Program-made: the position numbers and the translations under genes
NCBI GenBank assembly: GCA_020465985.1
Contig: JAANYP010003838.1
Location: 868,001-932,000, forward strand
DNA: 64,000 bases
Source: Centrapalus pauciflorus
Lineage: Eukaryota > Streptophyta > Magnoliopsida > Asterales > Asteraceae
Direction: 5' to 3'
Notes under the pieces: generated by a model
Databases searched by the model: none
What the model was told of the DNA's origin: nothing
What the model saw: the letters and a program-made list of their open reading frames with translations, nothing else
Shown: one piece after another, positions 1 through 11,412 of the stretch
Layout: every line of letters starts with the position of its first letter
Numbering within the stretch: position 1 is the stretch's first letter

Positions 1-180
1 CCCGATCCGTGTCTGCTGACCGGTCAGTGGAACAACCGTCAGGGGCTCTGTTCTTGGACCTCGCTAAGGGCGCTGCCCGTAGGACTCTGCAAAGGGGAGT
101 AGCCCCCTTGACCCTGCATGAATGCCACGGTCTAGACTATGACACTATTTATACAAGTGTGCATTCTGAACCACCAAACT
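1..180. repeat. GC-rich repeat-derived segment
   Basis: The first 120 bases are much richer in G and C than the surrounding DNA. They share short blocks (gcgctgccc, then gcccccttgacc) with another isolated GC-rich patch at 44,058-44,110. Two such patches in AT-rich DNA suggest a dispersed element, possibly the edge of an LTR retrotransposon that continues to the left. No coding frame or element end can be defined. Confidence 0.3.
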
Positions 181-2130
181 TGTTCTAGTACAAACCGTAG
201 TGAATGATATATTCAGGATAACTTATATTATTTGAAGAAAGTTCTATGCGTATTTTTAGGATTGCTTTCATTAGTTAATACTATATATAGATAGTTGTAA
301 TTCAAATATGAAAAGGTAGATAAAAAAGAAACAGGTGAAGCGTTGCTATGGTGCTTTCTTAAGTTTTAACCACGCTTTGAAAGCCATCAGAAGTGTATAT
401 AAATTTTCACGGACCTTTTAAATTTTATCTATTGATTTCAAGAATACATATTTCTAATTTTCTATACTATTAAGAAATAAGTCGTTGACGTCCTCTCTTG
501 ACACTTGGTGTTTTGACATTTCCTAAAATAATAATTATTATCTAATTTAAATCAATTTAGGGATTAGGTTTATCTCATAGTTGTTAAGTTCCTGACATTG
601 ATCATAAGATATTACGATTATGATCAACAAAAATGAGTTGATCATTAGTATGAACTCTCGTGGGTAGAATCTTAAGATTTACCATACGATTTTAAGATCT
701 TGATCAAATCAAATTCGACCCTACTTCTACTTAAATTAAAAAATAAAAAAAATTAAAAATGAATCAACTTTGTTAAATAAAAAAAGTAATCAACATGGGT
801 TAATTATCTAATTTGTGCGTAACAACACTTTTCATATAATCTTAGAGTTCTATACTTTACAATATAAATCGTTAATGATGTAATTGAACTATCAAAATCC
901 TTAAGGATTGTATTGAACTATTGACAATCGTTATAATGTTTGCATTTTAATATTTAATTAATCTGATATAAAATTAATATTTGATGTGAATTACAAAGCA
1001 TATAAAAATAACAATGTTATTTAAGTAGGATCATATCTAGATCTTACGATTCGATCTTGTGAAGACAAAAACGATCCTAAGAAGATCTCAATCTTGACAA
1101 CGCTGACTTGATCTATATATCTATCTATCTATACTTATTATTAATAAATATCTCTCCTGCCACTTGTTACTTTTACATTAATTCATATATAGTTTTTAAA
1201 TTTAATCTATAATCACCAATTCAATTTTTTCTGTTCACATCTTATAATTATTTGATATACATTTATGATTATTTGTGTTTTAAACATTTTATGAACCAAC
1301 CCGTGGAAAAAAGGCTTTTTAACATGGTATTTAAACAAAAATTGCAGACAGTGTTTGGGGGGTAAATTAAAATTGATGTTTCGTCCATTTGGCACTCTAG
1401 TTAATTACCTTGATTTCTGTTGGCTTTTACATGCTATGATCCTAATATGATGATAAAGTTGGAATTGTGTTGTTCTTTGAGTATTTTGAAAGCGTTTTTA
1501 GTGCAATTCCTTTCCCACAAGAAAATTATATTTCTTTGGTGAACTTACTATCCTTTTTACAAGGCATTCTATGACACGATTATTGACACAAGCATTAGAA
1601 TGATTTACGATTGTCGTGATTGACTAGGTTCAATAATAGGTATGTAACAAAAATTAGAATAGGTGAGCATCTAGATGAGAGTGCTCATCAACTATAATGA
1701 AATGATACACATTGTGATCCAAGCCTTGATGAAATTGCAACCAAGATGCAAGAGTGTTTGTTGAAAATCCCAAATAGAATATTTATGTATATTCATCAAG
1801 GAAAGGATGAAGGATGGGTGTTTGAGAAGACATCAACAAGGAATTTACACAAAACAAGCGTAGGCACATAAATGACATCGTTCAAAACACAAAGGTGTTG
1901 AAAAGGCACAACTTCAATTGCTAAGCCATTGTTAACTCTAACAAAGGGAATCCTATAAGAGCATGGGCTATACCCATCTTTTTGGCCGGGGTGGCCTATG
2001 TGGCACCCCCACCCCGGAGGTGAACATCCTTACCCCTCCTACCTGGCGGGATGGCCTCCAGATGGCACTAGGACACCGACAACAACAATTTTTTTTTTTT
2101 TGTTTTTTTTCTTACCAATGACATAACCGT
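181..2130. other. Intergenic AT-rich DNA with transposon scraps
   Basis: No gene with recognisable exons is present. Bases about 1,027-1,095 are an inverted fragment of the GATC-rich family seen whole at 12,669-13,081. Bases 1,128-1,175 resemble a decayed Helitron 5' end like that at 17,007. An open stretch at about 1,706-1,870 (+) reads through 50 codons but has no ATG, no splice context and no family I recognise. Bases 1,950-2,060 are GC-rich and repeat-like. Confidence 0.45.
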
Positions 2131-2136
2131 TTATAC

Positions 2137-2173
2137 ATACACACACACACACATCACACACGTGTGTGTGTGC

Positions 2174-2205
<32 letters not shown>
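2137..2205. repeat. (CA)n/(GT)n/(TA)n microsatellite
   Basis: A compound microsatellite of CA, then GT, then TA dinucleotides. It directly abuts the left end of the element that starts near 2,206, which is the usual position for this element family in the window. Confidence 0.9.
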
Positions 2206-2208
<3 letters not shown>

Positions 2209-4662
2209 CGGGTTCCATTGAGAACTTTTATGCATTGAGGTACGGGGGAACCACTTTATAGCCGTTAGATCTGGTGCATTAAAAGTGTATGCATGTGATG
2301 CAACACACCCATGCATCCGTGATGCAACGTATCATATGCATCGCGTGAAGGGTAGTTTAGGAAATATATATATTTAGTCAAATGAAATTCAATTTTTATA
2401 TAAAATGGAATATTTCATACAATAAATCAACCATTAAATACAAAATATATTTAAATAATCTACTTCTAAAATTAAAACAAATTGAATTCAAATTGAGATG
2501 CAACATCTTTCAAACTATTCAATTGAAAAAAAATAAAGTAAATTTAAATTTTCATCATCTTCATTGTTCATCGCATTAAAACTGACATGCATAATCGTTC
2601 ATCACCTTCGTCTTTGATCTAACGCCATTATTCATCACCATCATCAACTCAGCGTGATGCATCTGTTCATCGTATTCAAATTATTTCCAGTGATGCATCG
2701 TATTAGAATTACTTCCAATGATTGAAGCGGTGGTGGTGGTGGTGGTGGTGGCGATCTACAGGAGGCCGGGAGAAAGATTGAAAGAGAGATGGTGGTGGAC
2801 AACGATCGATGTGTTGGCGGTGGTCTGGTGGATAACGATGCATAGCAAAAGCGGTGGATAACTTTTGGTGATCCGTTCTGGATAATTTTTTCGAACGTCT
2901 TGGTGGAACGACTCACACTGTCCACCGACTCGATTCAAAATGGAGTGACATGAAAAACAATATATTCGTTTGCCATCATAATGAACAAGAAGATGATGTC
3001 TCGAAGAAGCGGTGAAAACGATGCTGACATAATGAAAGTGCTCCATGAACAATATAAAGTCACTTATTAAAATCAAGTGTTTGGCCACATGGAGGCTTGA
3101 GAGATGGTTCAAAATCATCCAAAGTGAATGTCGTTCCACAAATGGATGATTTCGTCCAATCACGTCAAAAGAAGCCGAGAACATCTGACAAGAGCTGAGT
3201 CGGAACACCGTCATCAGATGCGGTTGTTTTTGTGTTGATGGCAACAATGATGATGAAGAACCAAAAAAGACCACATAGAAAAGGAAAACATTTAGCACAA
3301 TAATCATCTTACTCGTGGGAATTAGATGGACATCATGTCATCCGAACGTATGACTTATTTAGAACCTCCCATATTGAAGACGTCGAAGACAAGAAGCGAC
3401 ACCATACGACCATTTGACTAGTATGGAAATGCGGAGATTACTAGCGTACATATACATGGAAAATGAAAAGCAATAAGAATGTGAAGATTGATATTTTGGG
3501 AAATAGAGGTATACCCCATTACCGACCCACACTAAAGCTCTTCGTCTTGTGCATGTCAAGTTGTTATTTTGACAACTCTGAGGAAAACATATGAAGAATA
3601 TAGACACAAATGGAAAAGATCTTGTGATTGTCGTCGACACATTTCATGTTTATCGAGGTGATATGGAAAAGGCGCAAGGGGCCAAGGGTTATCCGGTGAT
3701 TGTTTCTATTTGGTATGTTGCAAGTTCATGAATGCATGAATGGGAAGGTCATTATAAAACCATTGTTAAAGTTGAAGACGATGGTCTTTAAACCAAGGGA
3801 CAATGTGGACATGTTATTTCATGTCTTTCGCCGTGACATAGAAGTGGCGCAAGATTACAAGTTCATGAACATGTGAATTAGAAGTTCATAAAACCAAGTT
3901 GAAGACGGTGGACAAATGTCTTGATTTAAGAGTAGGATTAGATTGTGTGTGTTGCTTTCAAAGAAAAAAAGTTGAAGACTCTTATCTAAGAAGACCAAAG
4001 GAACGATGTGGTCATTGTAACAATGTTACAGAAGATGAGGCCATGGTTTCCATTACATCAAATGAAGATGTGGGTTTTCATAACTTTTTTTTGGTAAGAG
4101 TCGACCAATCCATTGGAGGATTTTATTATAATAACACATAAATACTCTTTCTATATTTTTTCTTCTCTTTATTTCAATAAGAAAATGGGGTCTTAATTGA
4201 CAAAGGATAATGAAAGAAGGAAAGTATAATATCAATTTCTTGATACTTTCCATTAACAATTATGGCTCTTGTGAGATTAAAAAAAAAGTTTTAAACCTTT
4301 GTATGATTCTATTCTTTTGATTTTTCAGTGTCAAACACTTCTTTAACATAGGTGCGCATTTACTGGATTTTAATTCCATAGATCAACATCGAATTTTATT
4401 CACAAGTTTTTTTTTACGATGTACTAATTAGTTAATATAATAAAAAATAACTTTGCTATTTAAAAGAAGTGTATCAATAATTTTAATAACAAAAGAGATA
4501 GTAGTTTAATGGATGAAACATTGTTTTATGAAACAAAAGGTTTTGGGTTCGATTCCCAGCTAGATAATTTAATATATTATTTTTATGGAGAATCATAAAA
4601 GCCATGGACGGAATTCAATTGAACGGACTGGTTAAACGTTGGTTTTCCATTGAACCCACCTC
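2206..4662. mobile_element. Candidate 2.46-kb GGTTC-ended element in TA microsatellite
   Basis: The left end reads gggttccattgagaac just after a (TA)n tract. The right end, on the other strand, reads gggttcaatggaaaacc just before another TA-rich run. These ends match the shorter elements at 8,619-9,801 and 30,354-30,620. The interior is rich in GATGCATC and short gatga-type repeats, also as in those elements. It holds an 80-codon open frame (3,899-4,141) of no recognised family and no transposase. The pairing of these particular ends over 2.4 kb is inferred; they could belong to two different insertions. Confidence 0.4.
4494..4570 (+). repeat. tRNA-derived (SINE-like) Pol III promoter remnant
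   Basis: An A-box-like tagtttaatgg (4,502-4,512) is followed about 33 bases later by a good B box, gggttcgattccc (4,545-4,557). That is the spacing of tRNAs and tRNA-derived SINEs. The acceptor arms do not pair and the anticodon stem is distorted, so it is not a functional tRNA gene. It lies near the right end of the preceding element. Confidence 0.4.
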
Positions 4663-5143
4663 TATATATACATATATTTGGATTTAAGCAAGTATCATTA
4701 GTTTTGCAAAGTAGCTGAAGTACCTAGCTTATAACTATTTTTTAATTTGTTTTCATAATCAAGTTTAAATTAATAATACAATACTACTTGTAAAAAATCA
4801 CACATACACACAGTGGAACTATGTGAAACGTGAATGTTCACATGAACTGCATTATTGTGAACGTATAAATATTTTCACGTTCACATAAGTTTTATGATTC
4901 TACAAAGTGTGAATAAATTTAATTTTTTTTACATTGGAAAAAAATATGTATGTGTTCATAATTTCATAAGTTTATTAAAATATATTAAAAATAAATAAAG
5001 ATTATATAAAAATCTATTAAATCATCTAAGTTTGAGTTTTATACGCAAGGAGGGTCCTACCTTGGGTCTTTTTGTCTTTGCAAGTCAAGATCTTAAAATA
5101 AGATTGCTAATAGAGCATTAAATAAGTATGAACATGCCAACAG
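4663..5143. other. Intergenic; inverted copy of a dispersed repeat
   Basis: No coding content. Bases about 4,750-4,960 carry alternating gtgaac and gttcac words. They are an inverted relative of sequence at 24,230-24,460 and 27,190-27,420, which lies next to (TA)n tracts in the tandem array. Confidence 0.45.
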
Positions 5144-5462
5144 GGGTCCGTTTAGTTGGATGTAATTGACTGATAAATGAATTGAATGGATAAGAAAATA
5201 GAATGAACAATGTAACAAACGAATCATTATTGTTTCTTGTCATGTTTGTTTACAATTGGAATTAAATAAATTATTACTATCCGTTGTTTGGTAGGTATGA
5301 TATTAAAAAGAATGGAATGAAATTGAATAAAAAAAACACATTGTCCTCAAGGATGGAAAATCAAGAGAGGTGAAGGAATCACGTTGGAATAAACAATCAA
5401 AAAATTTCATTCAGTTGTAACGATTCATTCTATTCTATCTCTTGTTACACCCAAACACTGCA
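5144..5462. mobile_element. Tourist-like MITE
   Basis: A roughly 320-base segment whose ends are imperfect inverted repeats: ggtccgtttagttggatgta on the left and, on the other strand, cagtgtttgggtgtaacaag on the right. The interior is AT-rich and non-coding. The ends resemble PIF/Harbinger MITEs, but I cannot fix the 3-bp target duplication. Confidence 0.4.
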
Positions 5463-5853
5463 TAAGGAAACAACAAAATGTCATGTAACCATATTTACAA
5501 AATTACAAAATTACCACCATATTTATTTTTCGTTGTCAGCTTTATGTTACACCTACCAATTACATTGTCTATACTTTGTATTATATTTTTTGTTATCAGC
5601 TTTGTCATTATCACATCATAAAAAGATTCGGTAACTGTGTTTCTTGTTACTTTTTCTTTTTGTAACATAAAGCTGGTGACAAAAAGTATGAAGAGTTTAG
5701 TTGGACCATCTTTAATTATCCCTAAAATAAATTTTGATTGCATTCTTTCCTTTCTTTCTTCTAATAATGTGCTTACGGTTTGACCAAAACATGAGACGTA
5801 AGTCGAAACGTTTCATATCTTGAGATAATTTTTTTTTTCTTCTTTTGATGTAG

Positions 5854-6148
5854 TCATGCACCAAAGTTGCTGTGGACTTTGTTTCTCCTGAGAACATACA
5901 AGAGTGCATCCGATTGACAGAGGAGTTCCGAAAGCTGCCCATAGATCATAAAGCCAGGGAAGACAAACTAGAGGTAACGTAACATGAAACAAAAGAAGTT
6001 AATTAGTTATAATTCATCATTGGTGATTCGGTGCCAATATACATGATTTATTTCCTTGTGGCAGATAAAGAAAATGATCCTGCATGCAATGCACCAAGCC
6101 GTTACTGATTTCGAGCAATTAACTGGTTACATGTCAAGCGAGCGATAG
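5854..6148 (+). pseudogene. 3'-terminal exons of a JMJ25/KDM3-like histone demethylase
   Basis: Two exons join in frame. The first (5,854-5,973, 40 codons, after a tgtag acceptor, ending at a gtaacg donor) encodes CTKVAVDFVSPENIQECIRL and continues to KAREDKLE. The second (6,065-6,148, 28 codons with stop) encodes IKKMILHAMHQAV and ends SSER. This matches the extreme C-terminus of plant JmjC lysine demethylases of the JMJ25/IBM1 group, just after the JmjC fold. The RING/WRC region, the JmjC domain and its iron-binding residues are absent from the 5.8 kb upstream, which is repeat DNA. Either a very long intron reaches out of the window or, more likely, this is an orphan 3' fragment. No frame damage is seen in the 67 codons present. 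Confidence 0.65.
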
Positions 6149-7093
6149 CTAATTTGGTAATGTGTTGTGGCTTTTGATTACAAATTGTGGAGAATAAATG
6201 GGCGGTTTTGCATTTCAGAAACTAATTTATACCCTTTTGTTGTCTCATATTTCTTGTTTAAAGAGTCTCTTTATTGATGATGTTTGATTGTGTAAATTTA
6301 ACTAGGAGTTGTTTGTTTAGTTCTTGATGAAATCATTAAGAAGTCATTCAAAAGTAAAATGACATCTTAAAAATTCCATGAAGACGTAAACAAACATGGT
6401 CTAATCTGGATCTTTTTTAGATCAACATGGATAGTAAAACATAATCCATGTATTAAAGAAACTAATTGCATTTGTGTTTTGACAAAAGTCAAATGGTTAT
6501 GTACGATTACTATGTTAGTTTAAATTTCAATGGATGAACATGAATAAAAATATTTATACATTTAACGTTTGTGTTCTTTGTTAAACAAACCTAAATGCAG
6601 AAACATGGACCTAATGTTAATCTATCCCATAAATGAAAATGCTGCTGTTCGGTTTGTTTTATAACCCAGTGGCCAGTGCTCAGTGTACGATAAATTAGAT
6701 GACCCGATAAATGATGTTAGTTTAAATTTTATTGAATGAACATGTTTATCAATATGGTACTTGGGTTTCCATGAGCATATTGTTATTTTAAATTTCATGC
6801 AAAAGTATTAATTGTATTATGATTAATTAGTTCACATCATTTACATGTTCATTAAGACAAAATGTGTAATTTAATGCAAAAGTGCGCAATATACACGTTT
6901 ATGCATATTGCACGTTTGAATATGTGTATATTGTTATTTTGCATAACGAACATGTAAATGATGTGAACTAGTCAATAATAATACACATTTGAACATATGT
7001 ATATTGTAGTTGTGTATTAAATTTAACATTTTATCGTAATGAACATGTACATTTAATATGATACTCCAGTACTCCAATCAAAGATGGGTAATC

Positions 7094-7097
<4 letters not shown>
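6149..7097. other. 3' flank of the JMJ25-like fragment, no gene seen
   Basis: AT-rich sequence without splice-supported coding frames. Around 6,840-6,990 short words such as catttacatgttcatta recur in opposite orientations, suggesting a decayed inverted-repeat element, but no clean ends can be set. Confidence 0.5.

Positions 7098-7178
<81 letters not shown>
7098..7178. repeat. (TA)n microsatellite, about 80 bp
   Basis: An uninterrupted TA dinucleotide run. The Ile-Tyr open frame across it is an artefact of the repeat. Confidence 0.95.
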
Positions 7179-7188
<10 letters not shown>

Positions 7189-7317
7189 CGACCAAATAAT
7201 ATACTTTTAACATCGATTCATTATTTTTTGAACTAGTAAATTGATCACAATTACAGAATTATGTGAGATAATGTGTTAAATAATGAATCACAATGGTTCC
7301 CACAATATCCTATATCC

Positions 7318-7640
7318 AAGGTTGTTAAGATCGATATATTACCTTGGATAGTTGGATCGTTTTTATCTTTGCAAGATCAAATCGTAGGATCGAGATTGAG
7401 ATCCTAAAATCCTATTTAAAATCACTGGTTTTTCCATTAGGGCTATAAATTATATTTTATATAATAAACGAATTATATTAAAAAAATAAACTATTAATTG
7501 ATAAATATCATATATTTGTGACCGATCTTACGATCCTATAAACAATCCAAGGAACTTTGGGGGAAATCGACCAAAATGTGAGATCGATTACTTACAAATC
7601 TTATGTCATTTACGATCGTACGATCCTACAATCAGTATCA
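7318..7640. mobile_element. Member of the GATC-rich MITE family
   Basis: The segment starts caaggttgttaagatcga and has many gatcctacgatc-like words on both strands, as in the better preserved copy at 12,669-13,081. The right end is worn, so the boundary is approximate. No coding capacity. Confidence 0.5.
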
Positions 7641-7957
7641 CGCTACTAATAACACACACACACATATACCTCATGCATCTGGTTGTACAATGTATCTTAT
7701 GCATTTAATGGTTAAATCATTTTATTTTGAATAAAATGGTTAAATCTTTTGATTTTAAATAACATATAGATGGAGGATTATACAGAAAGTGGTTAAATCT
7801 TTTGATATTAAAATTTTAATATATCACCTGATTTACCTTCTAGGAATTAATAATTAAGTTATTCCAAAAATACACCCCGGGTAAAAGTACTAATCCGTCT
7901 ATCTACTTACTACCTAACTAAGAGAATGGTATTTACTGAGAGAAGTAGTACGAGGAG

Positions 7958-8140
7958 CTAGATTGTTGTAGAATTTACATTGGAGGCAAGTTTTTTGAAA
8001 TTTGTTGGCTTCCTCCAATACTGCAGTTGAGAGTTCTGCTCTGATGGAGGTGCATATTCATATTCTCCACTCGGGAAATGGGCAAGCAAAAAACTATCTG
8101 CTAAAAGCGATGAGGATTGAGGTCGTCTTTTGAACACTTC
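7958..8140 (-). CDS. Orphan terminal-exon-like segment, unrecognised
   Basis: On the minus strand an acceptor (tactttag) is followed by 61 clean codons ending in TAG. The 60 residues include RRPQSSSLLADSF, FPSGEYEYAPPSEQN and QYWRKPTNFKKL. Composition and splice context look like the last exon of a real protein rather than chance, but I do not recognise the family. No upstream exons are visible on the minus strand beyond 8,140, where transposon sequence begins. It may be a gene remnant cut off by that insertion. Confidence 0.3.
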   Translation of the reverse strand, partial: EVFKRRPQSSSLLADSFLLAHFPSGEYEYAPPSEQNSQLQYWRKPTNFKKLASNVNSTTI

Positions 8141-8184
8141 CTAAAGTACGCTTATTTAATACATTTTCCTACTCCTGAGCTACC

Positions 8185-8281
8185 ATGAGTTTAATGATCT
8201 CTTATGATGCGTTGATGGTCCTTGTGATGCATGTTAGTTTCCTGAGATTTCCTGATGCATATTGGTTATTCATTGAACCCC
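8185..8281 (-). mobile_element. Detached terminal fragment of GGTTC/GATGCATC element
   Basis: Read on the minus strand this begins ggggttcaatgaataacc and continues through a TATGCATCAGG block. It aligns for about 90 bases with the left end of the element at 8,619. It ends against a (TA)n tract (8,282-8,300) and another element, so it appears to be a severed end. Confidence 0.5.
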
Positions 8282-8300
8282 TATATATATATATATATAG

Positions 8301-8618
8301 TGTTCTGGTAAGAACCTTTAGTTTCGTGAGAACCACTTTAAAATTAGTGCATTTAATGTATAAATTTATGCATTTGATGTAAACATTTACAAATCTCATG
8401 TTAAATTTGTCGACTTTACGTATGAATTTGTGCTTTGACAAAACTTGTCCATTTAATGTTCAAATTTGTATGTATAGTATAAAATGTAATGAATTTAAAT
8501 TTTAAATGTAATTTTAATGTTAGATTATGATATTTATTAATATTGAAAACCAATAATGGTTTTAAGTTATAAATTTAAATTTTAAATTTGTGCATTTTGA
8601 AGGGTTCTTACGGAAGTG
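8301..8618. mobile_element. Short inverted-repeat element with GGTTCTTAC ends
   Basis: The left end tgttctggtaagaacct and the right end agggttcttacggaag are inverted repeats of about 15 bases around an AT-rich, non-coding interior. It lies between a (TA)n tract and the next element, giving a nested arrangement. No target duplication is discernible. Confidence 0.45.
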
Positions 8619-9801
8619 AGAGGTTCAATGGAAAACTCTTATGCATCGGAAAACTTTGGAAAACAACATACATCACAAGGAGACCTTAATGCATCATAGG
8701 TGTCATTAGCGGTAATATTGGAAGTTTTAATTCTTATATTTAATTTTTAAGATTAAAAATAAACTAACACAACTTTAGAAAATTTCACAATTATGAAGAT
8801 TCCATATTTATGCAAGAGAAGTTATAATTATTCAAACTTTTCAAAAACCTTAAACCTCCTCTTTATTTGGCATTTTGGCCTCCATCACACCTCCATCTCT
8901 GGCCATCTTTTTGTATGGCCTCCGTCACCGTTCAGCTTCTTTTTACGGCCACCATCACAACATTCATGTAGTGTGTCGCATGAGAAAAGCGAAAGAGAGA
9001 AAGAGATACAAAAAAGTTTCTACACGAACGTCTCAATTTTCAACATAATGATTTTGATTTCTTCAAAACGTTTCAATCGAAAAATGATGTATGTTGACGA
9101 TGCAGCAATGTGAAACAAATATATTGACGATGGAATAGTGATTTTGTTTTGCATAGAAGTGATATTGACGATGCATACGTAAGTTTATCATTAATTTAAT
9201 ATGAAATTTTTTGTTTGGTGATTCTGATGCATCGTTTTGTATAACAATAATATTCACAATGCATATGTGATTTTGTTTTGCTTAATAGTGATAGATGATG
9301 CAGTACTGATTTTGATTTGCATAATGATTTTGATTTGCATATAATTGATATTTGAAGGAATGCATAGTGATTTTAGAGTGATGCAGTAGTGATTTTGGTT
9401 TGCATGAATTAATATTGAACATAAAGATTAAGATTTGAAGACATTGTATCGTGTTTTTGTGAGTACATCATCATCGTTTTAATGGAGTTTATCATCGTTT
9501 TTGTGAAGTGCCGAGTGCATCATCGTTTATGGTACAATGTTGAATTCGAAGGTGACGATGAAGATTGATAGAGCGTATATAGATGTTTTTTAAAAGACAT
9601 AATGTAGATAGTTTTTAAATTTAGAATGTAATAAAATTTCAAATCAATAAAATATTATACACCGAAAATACCATTGTGCGTTTTATTTTCGATGCACCAT
9701 GATACACTCACTAAACTAAAAACGCATATGCATCTAATCAAAGGGAAACGATTGGTTTTCCAAGGTTTTCCGATGCATAAAGATTTTTCATTGAACCCGC
9801 C
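8619..9801. mobile_element. 1.2-kb GGTTC/GATGCATC element with about 40-bp inverted ends
   Basis: The left end reads ggttcaatggaaaactctta followed by tgcatcggaaaac. The right end on the opposite strand reads ggttcaatgaaaaatcttta followed by tgcatcggaaaac. The agreement extends over roughly 40 bases. The right flank is directly (TA)n. The interior is rich in gatgcat and tgattttg words and has no transposase. The family resembles microsatellite-seated MITEs (rice 'Micron' elements are the published precedent), but family identity is inferred. Confidence 0.6.
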
Positions 9802-9849
9802 CTATATATATATATTATAAACTACATTTTTTAATTAATATCAATGTCT

Positions 9850-9980
9850 TTTTATGTCATCTAATACTAAAGTTACAGCTACAACTACTTTTACCAAACA
9901 CAATTATAAATATAAAAAGCTAAAGCTTCTAAAAGTTCTAACTCAAAGTTCCAGCTAGTTATGTCAAACATATCCTAAGT
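9850..9980. mobile_element. AGCT-rich MITE fragment
   Basis: Contains ttaccaaacacaattataaa followed by repeated agcttctaaaag and ccagctagt words, ending with tatgtcaaacatatccta. Related copies lie at about 61,485-61,640 and 62,690-62,870. Non-coding; ends are not exact. Confidence 0.4.
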
Positions 9981-10252
9981 AGTAAATCCTAAAGTTCAAC
10001 AAGCTATAAGTCATGAGTCAAAATTACAATCTTGTAGTGTGTCCTTTAAGCTTAGAATTTACTACTCAAGAGGATGTGTGAACTTGTGTTTTAAGAGGAA
10101 GATCGAAAAGTAACTAAAAAAATAAAATGAGAAGTTAAAAAACGTGATTATATTGTTATGTAACAATCAACCAACTTTTTCATTTGTATTGTTTAGATCA
10201 TTGTTTCAATCTTTTACCTCCATCATGGTTTGTTAATTATTAAGGTTTATTA

Positions 10253-11030
10253 CGAAAAAACATGTTTTCACGGGTTTTGGATTTCGTCCATCAATGTTAT
10301 TTTTTCAAAAAATTTCTCAAGTTAAATTCTTTTTGTCAGCTTGATTAAATTTGACTATTAGAGTCCGGTTATAATTAGCAAAAACTCAAAAACCGTTTTT
10401 TAATATCCAAATTTCACTAAACCAAAAAAAAAAAATAACTTGAGAACTTATATGAAAAAAAATATAACATGGATGAACAAAAACGTATAAAATGAACTTG
10501 AGTCTTAAAAATATTGTTTGGTTGATTAGTTTAAACCAAATTTATTAAATCATTATTAAAAACTTAAACTCATCTATATTCATTGGTTTTTCCAAATTCA
10601 TTTATCATTCTTTAATTTTCTTTCAAACCTATACCTTAAATGTTACTCATCTCAAACCCCGTCTAATTAATCTAAATATAAATAAAAATGTATTTTCCTT
10701 TTAGAAAATGGTTTATTATGAAAAAAAATCAACATGTATTCATGTTTTTCGCGTTTTCGTTCCTCCATGTTTTTTTCCATAAAAGTACTCAAGTTAAATT
10801 TCTCTTTTTAGTATCTTGAAATTTGGACATTAGAACCCAATTATAATTAGCAAACCGGGTTTTTAAAAACTGAAAAACCGGATTCTAATATTCAAATTAA
10901 ACTAAACCAAAAGAAAAAAAATTAACTTAAGGGCTTTTACGAAAAAAATAACATGAAAATACGAAAACGCAAAAAAAAAAAAAAAAAAAAAACTTGAAAA
11001 CATGTTAGTCTTTTCACAGTAAACCATTTA
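10253..11030. mobile_element. Two adjacent foldback MITEs of one family
   Basis: Two related palindromic segments, about 10,253-10,495 and 10,685-11,030. Each has a left half with ctcaagttaaatt and a right half with its complement (aacttgag or aacttaag), and each contains the words caaattt and ccggtt in both orientations. A third partial copy is at 41,230-41,370. They are non-coding and would fold into long hairpins. One contains a 22-base A run at 10,972-10,991. Confidence 0.5.
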
Positions 11031-11194
11031 GAAAACTCAAAAATACAACTATTATTCTTAAAGTTTAAAGAAATTTAGTATTTAGAAATTACTCAACTTA
11101 ACCACCCATTCTAACTCATTACCTAACTTATATCATCCTAATAGTTTTGTTGCCTCTAACTAATACCCATTTGATTATGTCAATACTTTCACCT

Positions 11195-11412
11195 AGGTGG
11201 TCAATTTTGACCCAAGGGGTCGACCGATTAAATTGACTCGCAATAAAAAACTAAACTAAAGCATAACTTTCTTAGAAAAATGAAAATTCATAAAACGATG
11301 TATAAAACAAATTTTTCTTCGAAAACTTTTCAATTTTATGTAAAGTTTATAACTTCTGGTCTTCAACCCGTTTGAACCTTTTGTTTGAATTAACCGAAAT
11401 TGTCACCCCTAC
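11195..11412. mobile_element. hAT-like MITE (GGTGGCAATTT type)
   Basis: Starts aggtggtcaattttgaccc and ends gaaattgtcacccctac, approximate inverted repeats. The same design occurs at 48,147-48,380 and 53,466-53,673, and is a common plant non-autonomous hAT arrangement. The interior includes ataaaacgatgtat in all copies. Confidence 0.55.

Noticed and set aside
1706..1870. 50-codon open stretch with IPNRIFMYIHQGKDEGWVFE
   Set aside because: No ATG, no splice sites and no recognised family; not strong enough to call a gene.
4494..4570. Functional tRNA gene
   Set aside because: A and B boxes are present but acceptor and anticodon stems do not pair; kept only as a SINE-like remnant.
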